A model generated the notes under the pieces. The model saw only the letters and a list, made by a program, of their open reading frames with translations. It was not told the DNA's origin and searched no databases. 64,000 nt of DNA from Rhizobacter sp. Root1221 (lineage in GTDB: Bacteria; Pseudomonadota; Gammaproteobacteria; Burkholderiales; Burkholderiaceae_C), in contig NZ_LMDI01000001.1 of the NCBI RefSeq assembly GCF_001425785.1, positions 356,865 to 420,864 of the forward strand. Reading direction: 5' to 3'. Position numbers and translations under genes: made by a program. Position 1 is the stretch's first letter, and every line of letters begins with the position of its first letter. Shown piece by piece: positions 41,303 to 59,591 of the stretch.

Positions 41303-43912
41303 GAAGCGCGTGGACCGCTTGGCCAGCAGGTTCGACACACCCTTGAGGAACGGGGCGAAGTCGATCGGCTTGGTCCAGTACGCCGTGGCACCGGCTGCCC
41401 GGGCGGCATCCACCTCCTCGGGCATGGCGCTGGCCGACAGCGACACCACCGGGATGGTGGCGGTGAGCGGTTCCGTGCGCAGTGCGGCCAGTACCTCGAT
41501 GCCGTGCAGGTCGGGCAGGCGCATGTCGAGCAGCACGAGGTCGGGCGCACTCTGGCGTGCCATCGCGATGCCGGTGCGCCCGTCGGCGGCCAGCAGCAGG
41601 CGCACGCCGGGCCACTGCGCGAGCAGTTCCTGCACAATCAGGGTGTTGGCGGCGTTGTCCTCGATGTAGAGCACGGTGCCCGACGGTTCCCCGTGGCGCT
41701 GCGGGGGGTGGAGGCCGGAGGAGAATGCCGCGAGCGGTACCGAACGTGAGATGGCGCCCCTGAGCGTCACCGTCACCCGGGTGCCACGCCCTGGCGCGCT
41801 GTCGACCAGCATGTCCCCGCCCAGCAGCCGGACGAGCTGGCGCGAGAGTGCCATGCCGATGCCCATGCCGGCCACCGGTCCGCGCTCGCGGCCGAGGCGG
41901 TTGAAGGGCTCGTACAGCTGGCCCAACTGGTCGGCGCTCATGCCGAGGCCGTTGTCGTTCACGTCGATCTCGAGCGTGTCACCTTGTGTGCGCGCAGCGA
42001 TGCGCACGTGGCCGCCGGCCCGGTTGTACTTGATGCCGTTCGACACGAGGTTCAGCAGCACCTGGCGCAGGCGGACCGGGTCGGTGCGCAGCGCGATGGC
42101 CGGGGCGGGCCCGGCGCTTTCCAGGCGGATGTGTTCCGCCTCGGCATTCGGGGCGCTCAGTTTCAGCACGTCCTCGATGAGCCCGGCGACGTCCACGGTC
42201 TCCAGGTTGATGGCCAGCCGGCCGGATTCGATCTGCGAGACGTCGAGCACGTCGTCGATCAGCGACCGCAGCTGGACACCGGCGAGGTGGATCAGCCCGA
42301 GGTGGTGGCGCTGGGTGTCGTCGAGCCGGCTGCCTGTTTCGAGCTGCAGCAACTGCGAGAAGCCGAGCACGGCGTTCAGTGGCGTGCGCAGTTCGTGGCT
42401 CATGTGGGCCAGGAATTCCGTCTTGGCCTGGTTGGCCGCCTCGGCGCGGGCGCTGGCCTGGCGGGCGAGTTCCGCCTCGTGCCGCTCCGTCACGTCCTCG
42501 CCGATGCTGGTGATGCCGATCAGGTCACCGCCCGCCGACCGCAGCGGTGCGTTGGACCAGCGGATGCGCCGCTTGCGGCCGTCGCGGGTGACGATGATGC
42601 CGTCCTGGCGCGGGGGCACCGGGAACTCGCGGGCGGCCATGGTGCGAAGCCCGGCGAAGATGTCGGTGGAGTCGGGCGGCAGCACGAGGCGGGTCCAGTC
42701 GCCGTTGAGCAGTTCGCCGGAGGACCAGCCCGTGAGGCGCGACAGCGCATCGTTGGCATACAGCAGCCGGCCGTCCAGCGCCACGTTGATGGCCAGCAGG
42801 TCCACCCCGTCGAGCATGGCGGCGTAGCGACGTTCGGATTCCACGAGCCGCGCTTCGCTGGCCTCGCGGGCATCGATCATGGCGTTGAACTCGCGGGCCA
42901 GCGTGCGGAACTCGCCCGGCAGGCGCTCATCGGCGCGTGTGCCGCGGGCACCCGACGCCCAGTCCTTGGCCGTGCGGCCCAGGCTTTGCAGCGGGCGGGC
43001 CAACGCGCGGGCCAGCAGGAATGTCAGCACGGTGGCCAGCAAGATCGTGAGGCCGGCCACCACGTACCCCTGCATCCGCGCGGCGCGGGGGCTCGCGAAC
43101 ACGTAGTCGGTGGGCACGCCGGCGGCGAGGCGCAGCCCGTGCACGCCCACCGGCACCGTGGCGTAGACGCGGGTGACACCGTCCGCACCGGCCACCACCA
43201 CCACCCCGTGGGGGCTTTCCTTGCGGATGGCCTGCACGCTGCGCGGGGTGGGTTGTCCGATCCAGCGGTTGGGGTCCGGGAAGCGGGACAGCACGATGTC
43301 GTGTTCATCCACCACCGTGACACTGCCACCGGGCGGCAGCCCCTGGGACAGCTGCAGGTCCGCGAAGCGGACGAGCTGGATCGTGGCGGCCACGAGGCCC
43401 ACCCGTTTGCCGCTCGCATCCCGCAACGGCACGCTGACGGCGCTGACCGGCGCCTTGGCGATGGGGCCGGGGAACGGCCGTCCGAGGGACGGGCCGTCCG
43501 CCGCCGCCGCGGCCATGAACCACGGCTGGCCGGCAAACGTGACGGCCGGCTGGTCACGGGCGGGCGGCACCGCGGCGCACACCAGGGCGCCGTCGGCCGC
43601 GATCACGAGCAGGTTGGCGTAGAGCGGGTCGGTGGTGGCCATGCCACCCAGCACGTCGGCGCAGCGCTGCGGGTCGAGCGTGGCCAGGTCGGCCCGGGCG
43701 GCCAGCACGTCCACCAGCTTCTTGGTGCGGTGCAGCAGCGCCTCGACGCCCTTGGCCTGCTCCGTCGCCCGCTCGGAGACGGAACGGTATGCCAGCGCCT
43801 CGGCGCGTTCGTTCTGCTGGTAGAGCGTGTAGCCATGCAGGGCGACGAGCGGGGCCAGCAGCGCCACCGCAGCCGCCAGCAGGCGGCCGAAGAAATATCC
43901 GGATCGAAGCAT
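41291..43912 (-). CDS. Membrane hybrid histidine kinase (Cache-like sensor, HAMP, PAS, HisKA, HATPase, REC)
   Basis: An 873-residue hybrid kinase. TM1 is at about 8-27 and a 250-residue periplasmic domain resembles double Cache ([32 protein letters not shown]). TM2 is at about 283-303, followed by HAMP and PAS (370-490, ending [11 protein letters not shown]). HisKA has H506 in [17 protein letters not shown], then HATPase, then a C-terminal receiver with D796 in [13 protein letters not shown]. The ATG at 43912 was chosen because it starts TM1. The frame stays open far upstream, antisense to the poly-HAMP gene; that is a composition artefact. It is divergent from the poly-HAMP kinase. Confidence 0.9.
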   Translation of the reverse strand: MLRSGYFFGRLLAAAVALLAPLVALHGYTLYQQNERAEALAYRSVSERATEQAKGVEALLHRTKKLVDVLAARADLATLDPQRCADVLGGMATTDPLYANLLVIAADGALVCAAVPPARDQPAVTFAGQPWFMAAAAADGPSLGRPFPGPIAKAPVSAVSVPLRDASGKRVGLVAATIQLVRFADLQLSQGLPPGGSVTVVDEHDIVLSRFPDPNRWIGQPTPRSVQAIRKESPHGVVVVAGADGVTRVYATVPVGVHGLRLAAGVPTDYVFASPRAARMQGYVVAGLTILLATVLTFLLARALARPLQSLGRTAKDWASGARGTRADERLPGEFRTLAREFNAMIDAREASEARLVESERRYAAMLDGVDLLAINVALDGRLLYANDALSRLTGWSSGELLNGDWTRLVLPPDSTDIFAGLRTMAAREFPVPPRQDGIIVTRDGRKRRIRWSNAPLRSAGGDLIGITSIGEDVTERHEAELARQASARAEAANQAKTEFLAHMSHELRTPLNAVLGFSQLLQLETGSRLDDTQRHHLGLIHLAGVQLRSLIDDVLDVSQIESGRLAINLETVDVAGLIEDVLKLSAPNAEAEHIRLESAGPAPAIALRTDPVRLRQVLLNLVSNGIKYNRAGGHVRIAARTQGDTLEIDVNDNGLGMSADQLGQLYEPFNRLGRERGPVAGMGIGMALSRQLVRLLGGDMLVDSAPGRGTRVTVTLRGAISRSVPLAAFSSGLHPPQRHGEPSGTVLYIEDNAANTLIVQELLAQWPGVRLLLAADGRTGIAMARQSAPDLVLLDMRLPDLHGIEVLAALRTEPLTATIPVVSLSASAMPEEVDAARAAGATAYWTKPIDFAPFLKGVSNLLAKRSTRFPPG

Positions 43913-43984
43913 TTCTTCATTATCCGTACAACCGCTGCCGTCCGGCACCGCCTGTCCCGGGCATGTGACGAAATCCGAATTTCC

Positions 43985-44013
43985 TTGCTGGCTGCCGGGG
44001 CGGTGTCCACAAT
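43985..44013 (+). promoter_or_regulatory. Candidate sigma-70 promoter of the poly-HAMP kinase operon
   Basis: TTGCTG (43985-43990) and CACAAT (44008-44013) with a 17-bp spacer lie 38 bp before the ATG at 44051, in the 138-bp divergent region between two hybrid kinases. The match is moderate. Confidence 0.35.
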
Positions 44014-44050
44014 CAACGGACCGCTGCCCCGGCCTTCTGGAGACGCCCTG

Positions 44051-48960
<4,910 letters not shown>

Positions 48961-48964
<4 letters not shown>

Positions 48965-51123
48965 ACAGCACCTTCGCCGAACTGGCGAACGACCCGGGCG
49001 AGCGCAGCGACATCCTCATCGTCGACGACATGCCCGAGAAGCTGCTCGTCTTCGAGACGGTGCTGGAGGAACTCGGGCAGAACATCGTGTCGGTGCGTTC
49101 GGGCAGTGCAGCGCTGCGCGAGATCCTGCGGCGCGAGTTTGCCGTGATCCTGCTCGACGTCAACATGCCCGACATCGACGGCTTCGAGACGGCCGGCCTG
49201 ATCCGGCGCTACAAGCGCTCGGCGCACACGCCCATCATCTTCATCACCTCGTACGCCGACGACGTGCAGACCGTGCGGGGCTACGAGCTCGGTGCGGTGG
49301 ACTACATCCTGTCGCCGGTCGTGCCCGAGGTGCTGCGTTCGAAGGTCAAGGTGTTCGTCGAACTCCACCTGATGCAGCGCCGCCTGCGGGCCCAGGCCGA
49401 CGAACGCGTGGCCCTCGCCACGGCCGAGGCGGCGCGGGCGGCGGCCGAGGATGCCACCCAGCGCTCCGGCTTCCTGTCGCACGCGAGCAGCGTGCTGGGC
49501 GGCTCGCTCGACCTCGAGGTGGGGGCGAGGCAGTTCATCGACCTCGTCGTGCCACGCCTGGCGGACCGTGCCACGCTCGTGCTGCCCGACGACCGCGACG
49601 AACACACCCGGGTGTTTCGCGGCGAGGGGCAGCCGCTGGTAGTGACCGCGTGCGACACCGCAGCGCTGGCTGCGGACGAACACGACGCGATGGCCAGGGC
49701 CATGGCCGAGCGCCGCATCGTGCAGGTGGCACGCCAGTCGACCAGACCCGGTGGCTGGGGACCGCCTGCCGCCGCACTGCCGCTGATGATCGGCCAGCGG
49801 GTGCTGGGGGCCCTCTGGATCGACCCCGTGCGCCAGGCGGCCAGCGCGTTGCACTGGGGCACGCTGGAAGACCTGGTGGAGCGGGCCGCCATCGCGTTCG
49901 AGAATGCGCGGCTCTACCGCAGCCTGCAGGTGGAGATCGAGGATCGCCGCGCGGCGGAGGCGAAGCTGCAGGAGGCGAGCCAGCGCAAGGACGAGTTCCT
50001 TGCGATGCTGTCGCATGAGTTGCGCAACCCGCTCGCACCCATCCGCAACGCCCTGGAGGTGATCCGGCGCGTGGCGCCCCCCGATCCCAAGCTGTCGTGG
50101 GCCACCGACGTCACCGGCCGCCAGGTCAACCACCTGACCCGCCTGGTCGAGGAACTGCTCGACGTAGCCCGTATCAGCCAGGGCAAGATCTCGCTCCGCA
50201 CCGAATTGCTCGACCTGCGCTCGGTCATCGCGATGGCGCTCGAAACCGCCCGCCCGGCGCTCGAATCCCGGGCCCACCGCGTGAGCCACCACGTGCCGGA
50301 AGGTGCGGTGTGGCTGCGCGGCGATCCGGCCCGGCTGGCCCAGGTGGTGTCCAACCTGCTGCACAACGCGGCCAAATACACTGAAAACGGAGGGGAAGTG
50401 GGCCTGTCGCTGGACGTGGCGGATGGGCTGGCGGTCATCACGGTGACCGACACCGGCGTCGGCATCGACCCCGATTTGCTGCCCAACATCTTCGACCTGT
50501 TCGAGCAGGGCAAGCGGTCACTCGACCGCAGCCAGGGTGGGTTGGGCGTGGGCCTGACGCTGGTGCAGCGGCTCGTGCACCTGCACAAGGGCGAGGTGAC
50601 CGTGGCCAGCGACGGGATGGGGCACGGCTCCCGGTTCCGCGTGCTGCTGCCGTGCCTGAGCGAGGTGCCCAACAGCCCGGTGCAGTCCGAGCCGCCGGTG
50701 GCGCTTCGGCCGGTGACCGGTTGCCGCGTGCTCGTGGTCGACGACAACCGCGACGCCGCGTCCACCACCGCCATGTGCCTGGAGATTGCCGGCCACGAAG
50801 TCAAGACCGCGTTCGACGGACTGCAGGCGCTGGCCAGTGCGCCCGTGTACGCACCCGAGGTGGTGGTGCTCGACATCGGCTTGCCGGGCATGAACGGCTA
50901 CGAGCTGGCCACGCGGCTGCGCCAGTTGCCGGAGACGGCCGGGGCGCTGATGATCGCCGTCACCGGCTACGGGCAGGAGGTGGAGCGCCAGCGCGCGTTC
51001 GACGCGGGCTTCGATGCCCACCTGATCAAGCCCGCCGAACCGGTGAAGCTCACCGAGCTGATCGCCCGGTGGCGCGACGCACCGCACGACACGGCGCACC
51101 GGGCCCGGCCGTTCACGGCTTGA
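48961..51123 (+). CDS. Soluble hybrid kinase REC-GAF-HisKA-HATPase-REC
   Basis: A 720-residue cytoplasmic protein. N-terminal receiver ([13 protein letters not shown]66 in [13 protein letters not shown]), coiled coil (130-165), GAF-like domain (about 170-315), HisKA with H352 in [17 protein letters not shown], HATPase_c ([36 protein letters not shown]), and C-terminal receiver with D638 ([13 protein letters not shown]). The TTG at 48961 shares bases with the upstream TGA (TTGA) and has GGGGGTGG about 8 nt before it; GTG 48955 is an alternative. Coupling to the poly-HAMP kinase implies a joint phosphorelay. Confidence 0.88.
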
Positions 51124-52798
51124 ACAGCGGGTCGGCGAAGCGGGAGTGGGCGGCGGCCGTGGCCCCGTCGCTGCAGCGTTCGGCCATCTCGATGGGGGTG
51201 CCGTCCGACACCAGTTCGGCGGCGAATCGGCGGCATGGGCCTGCCGTGGCGTCGCAGTCGAGCTCGCCGCGCGTGATGGCGTTGACGCGGTAGGGCAGCG
51301 GTGTGGCCTCGGGCGGCTGGATGGCCCGTGCGGCGTCGTCCAGCACGGAGCGCAGGTCGCGCACGCGGTCCGCCAGGTGGCTGCGGTCGCTCTCGGTGGG
51401 CATTGGCAGGTGGGCCATGAGCGTGGGTACCGGGCGCGTGGGGTCGGTGCCAGTCGTGTCGCAGGTCACCAGGCCATCGCCGCTTCGGGCGCGCACCGCC
51501 GCGTCGGTGAGCCGCCGGCTCAGCAGCACGCAGGCCGGCGGGTTCGCACGGAACAGGAACCAGGAGGTGTCGCTGCCGGTGTCACCGGCCGGCACACCGG
51601 CCTGCAGGTTGATCACGGTGCCTGCTACCCGGCGGCCCGGCACTTCACACAGCGAGGACAGGTGCACCACGGGGCAGATCCAGGCGGCCCGCGTGTCCGT
51701 GCACTGCCAGCCGCTCGATGCCGTCATGGACCGGGTGCAGACCAGGCCGGCATCGGCCAGTGCCCGGGCGGGCACTGGCGCCTCGAGGCGGTCGAACGCG
51801 CTTTCGGGTTGCAGCCGGAGCGGGGATTCCGCGTGGGGGTCAGGCACGGTGTGCCCGATCAGCTGCAACTGCTTGTCGGCGGCCCGCCAGGCGGCTTCGC
51901 GCCCGGCCAGCTCGGCCCGGCGTGCGGCTTCGGTGAGGTAGGCCGCATGGGCGGCCTCCACCTGCGGCCACGACCACGGGCGGCCCACGTCCAGTTGCCA
52001 GTTCAGGCCATGGCGCCGCACGAGGCCGCCGTTGTCCTGCAGCCCAAGCGTGCCATCGGCCAGGCCGATGAGCGTGGCACCGCGGCCGCGCCACGCCCCG
52101 GGGGCGGTGAGGCGGTCCTGCGGCGCGCCGGTGTCCCGTCCGTACAGGGCCATCAGCCAGGGCGCTTCGTCGCCCGGCCGGCTCACACGCAGCGTGCACT
52201 GGCCGGTGGCCGGGCGACGGTCCGTGAGCCGGGGGCCGGCCTCCGCTGCGGTGAGCGCGCGCAGTTGAACGGACCGCACGTCGTCGGCGCCCGGTGGTTC
52301 GACGTGGTGGTGGCGCGTGAGGCGGTCCCATTGGGTGGTGAGCGGCACCAGCACGAGCCAGGCGATCGCGAGGCCCTGCTGCACCCGGGGCAACGCCCCG
52401 TCGCGGCCATGCAGCACGAGCCCGCACACCACAGCGACGCCGGTACCGAGCGTGGCCAGCACGAGGGCGTTCCAGGCGATCGCGGAAACACGCCAGCCCG
52501 GCGTGTCGGGCCCCACCACGGCCACCAGCACAGCGGCCAGCGCCACCGCCCCGAACGCCAGTGCCAGGCCCAGGGGCCACGACGCCGAACGGCACCCGCT
52601 GCGCGTGGCGAACCAGGGCGCGAACAGGGTTTTCACGGCGAAGACGAACCCGATGAAGGACGCCGCGGCGAGCAGCACCACCCCGGTCTCGTAGGCATGG
52701 GCCTGCGCGGCAGCGGGGACGCCGGCGAGCAGTGCCGCGGCAAGGATTCGGGTGGAGGCGGTGGTCGGCGGTTCGTGGGCCATGGCATCGGGGAACAT
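51113..52798 (-). CDS. Membrane protein of unknown function with large C-terminal domain
   Basis: A 561-residue protein from Met 52798 (Met 52783 is equally possible). A signal-like N-terminus ([18 protein letters not shown]) is followed by four hydrophobic spans (about 40-62, 75-98, 108-132, 145-160). A 390-residue, Cys-containing, probably extracytoplasmic region follows, with a possible coiled coil ([20 protein letters not shown]). No family is recognised. Its 3' end overlaps the convergent kinase gene by 11 bp. The open frame extends far upstream antisense to tex; that part is rejected. Confidence 0.65.
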   Translation of the reverse strand: MFPDAMAHEPPTTASTRILAAALLAGVPAAAQAHAYETGVVLLAAASFIGFVFAVKTLFAPWFATRSGCRSASWPLGLALAFGAVALAAVLVAVVGPDTPGWRVSAIAWNALVLATLGTGVAVVCGLVLHGRDGALPRVQQGLAIAWLVLVPLTTQWDRLTRHHHVEPPGADDVRSVQLRALTAAEAGPRLTDRRPATGQCTLRVSRPGDEAPWLMALYGRDTGAPQDRLTAPGAWRGRGATLIGLADGTLGLQDNGGLVRRHGLNWQLDVGRPWSWPQVEAAHAAYLTEAARRAELAGREAAWRAADKQLQLIGHTVPDPHAESPLRLQPESAFDRLEAPVPARALADAGLVCTRSMTASSGWQCTDTRAAWICPVVHLSSLCEVPGRRVAGTVINLQAGVPAGDTGSDTSWFLFRANPPACVLLSRRLTDAAVRARSGDGLVTCDTTGTDPTRPVPTLMAHLPMPTESDRSHLADRVRDLRSVLDDAARAIQPPEATPLPYRVNAITRGELDCDATAGPCRRFAAELVSDGTPIEMAERCSDGATAAAHSRFADPLFKP

Positions 52799-52900
52799 CG
52801 CGACCGCGGATTGTGGCCGAAGCCGGCAGGGGATTGGGCACCTCGCGGTGTGGCAAACTTCCCCGCTTTCCCGCTTTGCCCGTCCGAAGGGCCTTTTGTT

Positions 52901-55243
<2,343 letters not shown>

Positions 55244-55255
55244 CACCTGCGCTTC

Positions 55256-56335
55256 ATGAAGGCGCTGCAGATCCACGCCGGGCCGCGTGCGCTCGCACAG
55301 CTGCGCGAGCGTGGCCTGCGCCCGTCCGACGTGCGGGCCATCCCCGGCGCTGCGGGTGGCCCGAAGGGCCTCGTGCTCAACCCGCTCGACCAGTACCTCT
55401 TCGGCGACTGGCTGGCGGGCACCGGTCACCCGGTGCACCTGCTGGGCGCGTCCATCGGCGCGTGGCGCATGGCCAGCGCCTGCCTGCCCGATCCGGCTGC
55501 AGCCTTGGCCCGCATGGGCCACGACTACATCCACCAGGACTATCCCCACGAGCCCGGGCGCCGGCCCACGGCCCGGCATGTGTCCGAGGCGTTTTCGGGC
55601 AAGCTGGCCGAACACTTCGGTGGCCGCGAGGCCGAGGTGCTGTCCCACCCGCGCTTTCGCCTGCACGTGTTCACGAGCCGCGGGCGCCACGTGCTGCGCC
55701 GCGAAGGGCGGGCGTTCTCGAAGGTGACCACGCCGCTCGGTTACCTGGGCGCGTTTGCCACCAACGCGGTGAGCCGCCGCGCCATGGGCGCGTGGCTGGA
55801 GCGGGTGGTGTTTTCCGATACACGCGACCCCTTGCCGCTGCACCTGCGCGACTACCGCACCCACAGCGTGGCCCTCGATGCCGGCAACCTGGCGCCCAGC
55901 ATCCTGGCCAGCTGCTCGATCCCGTTCTGGCTCGATGCCGTGCACGACATCCCCGGCGCGCCGCGCGGCGCCTACTGGGACGGTGGCATCACCGACTACC
56001 ATCTGCACCTGAACTACGCCTCGATGGCCGACGGGCTCACGCTCTACCCGCACTTCCAGAAGACCGTGATCCCCGGCTGGCTCGACAAGGTGCTGAAACA
56101 CCGCCACCGGGCGAGCAGCCACCTCGCCAACGTCGTCGTGGTGTCGCCCCGGCCGGAATGGATCGCCGCCTTGCCGAACGGCAAGTTGCCTGACCGGGCC
56201 GATTTCACGCACTATGGCGAGGATCTTGCTGGCCGCACGGCGGCGTGGACCCGCGCCGTGCACGAGAGCCAGCGGCTGCGCGACGAATTCGCCGAGCTCG
56301 CCGATGGCCGCCCGGTGCTTGCCGATCCCCTCTGA
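55256..56335 (+). CDS. Patatin-like phospholipase
   Basis: A 359-residue patatin-domain hydrolase. It has a Gly-rich oxyanion segment (GAAGGPKGLV), the nucleophile elbow GASIGAW (GxSxG) and the Asp of the catalytic dyad in YWDGGITDYH. It would release fatty acids from lipids. Located 12 bp after tex and 19 bp before an acyl-CoA thioesterase gene. Substrate unknown. Confidence 0.85.
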   Translation: MKALQIHAGPRALAQLRERGLRPSDVRAIPGAAGGPKGLVLNPLDQYLFGDWLAGTGHPVHLLGASIGAWRMASACLPDPAAALARMGHDYIHQDYPHEPGRRPTARHVSEAFSGKLAEHFGGREAEVLSHPRFRLHVFTSRGRHVLRREGRAFSKVTTPLGYLGAFATNAVSRRAMGAWLERVVFSDTRDPLPLHLRDYRTHSVALDAGNLAPSILASCSIPFWLDAVHDIPGAPRGAYWDGGITDYHLHLNYASMADGLTLYPHFQKTVIPGWLDKVLKHRHRASSHLANVVVVSPRPEWIAALPNGKLPDRADFTHYGEDLAGRTAAWTRAVHESQRLRDEFAELADGRPVLADPL

Positions 56336-56354
56336 CCCCTGAGACACAACCGCC

Positions 56355-56831
56355 ATGGACCTCCCGACCCACCAACTGACGATGACGGTGCTGATGTCAC
56401 CCGACATGGCGAACTTCACCGGGAACGTGCACGGCGGCGCCATCCTGAAGCTGCTGGACCAGGTGGCGTACGCTTGCGCGAGCCGCTATGCCGGGCGCTA
56501 CGTGGTCACCATGTCGGTGGACCAGGTCACGTTCCGCCAGGCCATCCACGTGGGCGAGCTGGTGACGTTCCTGGCGTCGGTGAACCACACCGGGCGCACG
56601 TCGATGGAGGTGGGCATCAAGGTGATCACCGAGGACATCCGCTCGCAGACCGTGCGCCACGCCAACAGCTGCTTCTTCACGATGGTGGCCGTGGACGACG
56701 ACCGCAAGCCGGTGGAGGTAAAGCCCCTGGTGCCCGAGACGGCCGAGGAAATCCGGCGCAGCAACGCCGCCCAGGTGCGCCGGCAACTGCGCCAGGAACT
56801 GGAAGCCCGTTACCAGGCCGTCAAGACCTGA
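56355..56831 (+). CDS. Acyl-CoA thioesterase, hotdog fold (YciA/BACH-like)
   Basis: A 158-residue hotdog thioesterase: MSPDMANFTGNVHGGAILKL carries the catalytic Asn/Asp-Gly-Gly loop, followed by VDQVTFRQAIHVGE, the hallmark of acyl-CoA hydrolases such as YciA. The charged C-terminal helix (RRQLRQELEARYQ) suggests oligomerisation. It is the last gene before the thrS leader. Confidence 0.88.
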   Translation: MDLPTHQLTMTVLMSPDMANFTGNVHGGAILKLLDQVAYACASRYAGRYVVTMSVDQVTFRQAIHVGELVTFLASVNHTGRTSMEVGIKVITEDIRSQTVRHANSCFFTMVAVDDDRKPVEVKPLVPETAEEIRRSNAAQVRRQLRQELEARYQAVKT

Positions 56832-56907
56832 AAGCCCCACGCCGGGGCGCTGCTGCACTACAATCCCCGCACATTCAACGAGCAAGAGCGAGAAAGGCAC
56901 CCTGGTT

Positions 56908-56946
56908 ATGACACCGCGAACTCCCACTGGCGAGGTACTCGTTTAG
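56908..56946 (+). CDS. Threonine-rich leader peptide of thrS
   Basis: A 12-codon frame, [12 protein letters not shown] then TAG, lies 85 bp before thrS. Three of the 12 codons are Thr (ACA, ACT, ACT). It is followed by alternative RNA stems ending in an intrinsic terminator, the arrangement of amino-acid attenuation leaders. Ribosome stalling at the Thr codons on uncharged tRNA-Thr would favour the antiterminator. No strong Shine-Dalgarno is evident (GAAAGG is about 12 nt upstream). Confidence 0.5.
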   Translation: MTPRTPTGEVLV

Positions 56947-56949
56947 TCG

Positions 56950-57016
56950 GCCGCGGCTCGTTCGTCTTTTCTCGTTTGTTCTCGAAAGCGCGGCTCACCC
57001 CCGCGCTTTTTTGTTT
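56950..57016 (+). promoter_or_regulatory. thrS attenuator: competing antiterminator and terminator
   Basis: The terminator is a perfect 9-bp stem, AAAGCGCGG (56985-56993) with CCGCGCTTT (57001-57009), loop CTCACCC, followed by a T-rich run ending with GTTTT. GCCGCG (56950-56955) can pair with CGCGGC (56989-56994), consuming the terminator's 5' arm. The two structures are mutually exclusive, as in attenuation control. Confidence 0.65.
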
Positions 57017-57031
57017 TCCGGAGCTTTCCCC

Positions 57032-58951
57032 ATGATTTCCGTTCAATTGCCCGACGGTTCCAAGCGTCAGTTCGACAACCCCGTGACGGTGGCCGAGGTG
57101 GCTGCGTCCATCGGCACCGGCCTCGCCAAGGCCGCGCTGGCCGGGCGCGTGGGGCAGGGCGATGCCGCCCGCCTGGTGGACACCAGCTACCGCATCGAGC
57201 AGGACACGCAGCTGGCCATCATCACCGAGAAGGACCCCGAAGGCCTCGAGGTGATCCGCCACTCGACGGCCCACTTGCTGGCCTATGCGGTCAAGGCGCT
57301 GTTCCCTGAGGCCCAGGTCACCATCGGTCCGGTCATCGAAAACGGCTTCTACTACGACTTCTCGTACAAGCGGCCGTTCACGCCCGAAGACCTGGGGGCC
57401 ATCGAAGCCAAGATGACCGAACTCGCCAAGAAGGACGAGCGGGTCGAGCGCCGCGTGCTGCCGCGCGACGAGGCCGTCGAATACTTCAAGGGCCTCGGCG
57501 AGGCCTACAAGGCCGAGATCATCGCCAGCATCCCGGTGAACGAGGACGTGTCGCTGTACCGCGAAGGCCAGTTCGAGGACCTGTGCCGCGGCCCGCACGT
57601 GCCCAGCACCGGCAAGCTCAAGCACTTCAAGCTGATGAAGGTGGCCGGGGCCTACTGGCGCGGCGACCACCGCAACGAGATGCTCCAGCGCATCTACGGC
57701 ACGGCCTGGACCACGAAGGACGACCTGGCCAAGTACCTGCTGATGCTCGAAGAGGCGGAAAAGCGCGACCACCGCAAGCTGGGCCGCGAGCTCGACCTGT
57801 TCCACATCGACGAACACGCGCCCGGCGTGGTGTTCTGGCACCCGAACGGCTGGGCCGTGTGGCAGCAGGTGGAGCAGTACATGCGCGCCGTGTACCGCGA
57901 CAACGGCTACCAGGAGGTCAAGGGTCCGCAACTGCTCGACCAGTCGCTGTGGGAGAAGACGGGCCACTGGGGCAAGTACCGCGAGAACATGTTCACGACG
58001 GAATCGGAAAAGCGCGACTACGCGCTGAAGCCGATGAACTGCCCGGGCCACATCCTGATCTACAAGCAGGGCATCAAGAGCTACCGCGACCTGCCGCTGC
58101 GGTTCGGCGAGTTCGGCCAATGCCACCGCAACGAACCCACCGGCGGCCTGCACGGCATCATGCGCGTGCGCGGTTTCACGCAGGACGACGGCCACGTCTT
58201 CTGCACCGAGGCGCAGATCCTCCAGGAATGCGCCGACTTCACCACGCTGCTGCAGAAGGTCTACAAGGACTTCGGCTTCACCGACATCATCTACAAGGTG
58301 GCCACGCGCCCCGAGGCCCGCATCGGCACCGACGAGGCGTGGGACAAGGCCGAGTTCGCGCTCATGGAGAGCCTGCGCCGCTCCGGCTGCGAGTTCCAGA
58401 TCGCGGTGGGCGAGGGCGCCTTCTACGGCCCGAAGATCGAATACACCCTGAAGGACGCCCTGGGCCGCCAGTGGCAGTGCGGCACCATCCAGGTGGATCC
58501 GAACATGCCGGAGCGCCTGGGCGCCGAATACGTGGACGAAGCGGGCGAGCGCCGCACGCCCCTGATGCTGCACCGCGCCATCGTGGGCAGCCTCGAGCGT
58601 TTCATCGGGATCCTGATCGAACAACACGCCGGCGCGCTGCCCGCGTGGCTTGCCCCGAAGCAGGTTGTGGTCATGAACATCACCGACGCGCAGGCCGACT
58701 ACGCCCGGGAGATCGCGAAAACGCTGCAAAAACAAGGAGTTAGGGTCTCGGTTGATTTGCGCAACGAGAAAATTAACTATAAAATCCGCGAGCATTCCAT
58801 GCAGAAGGTCCCGTTTCTCCTCGTCGTTGGCGACAAGGAAAAGGCAAACGGGGCTGTTGCGGTGCGCGCCCGAGGCAACCAAGACCTCGGTGTGATGCCC
58901 CTGACCGACTTCACCGAGAAGATCGCCAGTGACATCGCCCAACGGGTCTGA
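57032..58951 (+). CDS. thrS: Threonyl-tRNA synthetase
   Basis: A 639-residue class II synthetase charging tRNA-Thr. N-terminal TGS domain ([23 protein letters not shown]), editing N2 domain with [12 protein letters not shown], catalytic core (motif 2 [15 protein letters not shown]; zinc Cys in PMNCPGHI), motif 3 [12 protein letters not shown], and the C-terminal anticodon-binding domain. The length is standard. The ATG at 57032 was chosen over an in-frame TTG at 57011, which lies in the terminator T-tract. First gene of the thrS-infC-rpmI-rplT-pheST-ihfA cluster, controlled by the leader described above. Confidence 0.97.
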   Translation: MISVQLPDGSKRQFDNPVTVAEVAASIGTGLAKAALAGRVGQGDAARLVDTSYRIEQDTQLAIITEKDPEGLEVIRHSTAHLLAYAVKALFPEAQVTIGPVIENGFYYDFSYKRPFTPEDLGAIEAKMTELAKKDERVERRVLPRDEAVEYFKGLGEAYKAEIIASIPVNEDVSLYREGQFEDLCRGPHVPSTGKLKHFKLMKVAGAYWRGDHRNEMLQRIYGTAWTTKDDLAKYLLMLEEAEKRDHRKLGRELDLFHIDEHAPGVVFWHPNGWAVWQQVEQYMRAVYRDNGYQEVKGPQLLDQSLWEKTGHWGKYRENMFTTESEKRDYALKPMNCPGHILIYKQGIKSYRDLPLRFGEFGQCHRNEPTGGLHGIMRVRGFTQDDGHVFCTEAQILQECADFTTLLQKVYKDFGFTDIIYKVATRPEARIGTDEAWDKAEFALMESLRRSGCEFQIAVGEGAFYGPKIEYTLKDALGRQWQCGTIQVDPNMPERLGAEYVDEAGERRTPLMLHRAIVGSLERFIGILIEQHAGALPAWLAPKQVVVMNITDAQADYAREIAKTLQKQGVRVSVDLRNEKINYKIREHSMQKVPFLLVVGDKEKANGAVAVRARGNQDLGVMPLTDFTEKIASDIAQRV

Positions 58952-59023
58952 ACGAGTTCCCGGGGCGCGTGAACACTATTTTTGGGCCCCATTGCCTTGG
59001 GGGCTCGCTGAAGGACCAGAACT

Positions 59024-59572
59024 ATCGCTACTTTTGCCGACCGCCGTGCCCCCAACGTGGAGCGCAAGCATCGCCTGAACCGTGAAATCATGGCGCCCGA
59101 GGTTCGACTCAACGGTGTCGAGAACGAACCCCTGGGCATCGTCAGCACGCAAGAAGCTTTGCGCATGGCGGGTGACCTCGACGTCGACCTGGTTGAAATC
59201 GCCGCCACGGCGGACCCCCCGGTCTGCCGCCTGATGGACTACGGCAAGTTCAAGTACCAGGAGCAGAAGCGCGCTGCCGAAGCGAAGTCGAAGCAGAAAG
59301 TCATCGAAATCAAGGAAGTCAAGTTCCGCCCGGGCACGGACGAAGGCGACTACCAGATCAAGATGCGCAACCTGCGTCGCTTCATCGAGGAAGACGGCGA
59401 CAAGGGCAAGGTCACGCTCCGCTACCGCGGCCGTGAAATCACCCACCAGGACATCGGCATGCGCCTCCTGGAGCGCATTCGCGACGAGCTGGCCGATTGC
59501 GCCGTCGTCGAGAACATGCCGAAGCTCGAAGGGCGCCAGATGATCATGGTGCTCGGCCCGAAGAAGCGATAG
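59024..59572 (+). CDS. infC: Translation initiation factor IF-3 (ATC start)
   Basis: A 182-residue IF-3: N-domain [18 protein letters not shown]...[13 protein letters not shown], linker [14 protein letters not shown]-domain [16 protein letters not shown]...MIMVLGPKK. The frame has no ATG at the N-terminus; an ATC at 59024, preceded by AAGGA about 9 nt upstream, gives the expected N-terminus ([11 protein letters not shown]). E. coli infC also starts at a rare codon (AUU), letting IF-3 repress its own translation by rejecting non-AUG starts. A GTG at 59057 would remove 11 residues. Confidence 0.95.
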   Translation: MATFADRRAPNVERKHRLNREIMAPEVRLNGVENEPLGIVSTQEALRMAGDLDVDLVEIAATADPPVCRLMDYGKFKYQEQKRAAEAKSKQKVIEIKEVKFRPGTDEGDYQIKMRNLRRFIEEDGDKGKVTLRYRGREITHQDIGMRLLERIRDELADCAVVENMPKLEGRQMIMVLGPKKR

Positions 59573-59591
59573 TCAGACCACAGAGTGTGTT

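Noticed and set aside
56860-57031. Possible tRNA or T-box in the thrS leader
   Set aside because: No cloverleaf, no CCA end, and T-box elements are not expected in Proteobacteria; the peptide/terminator arrangement explains the region better.
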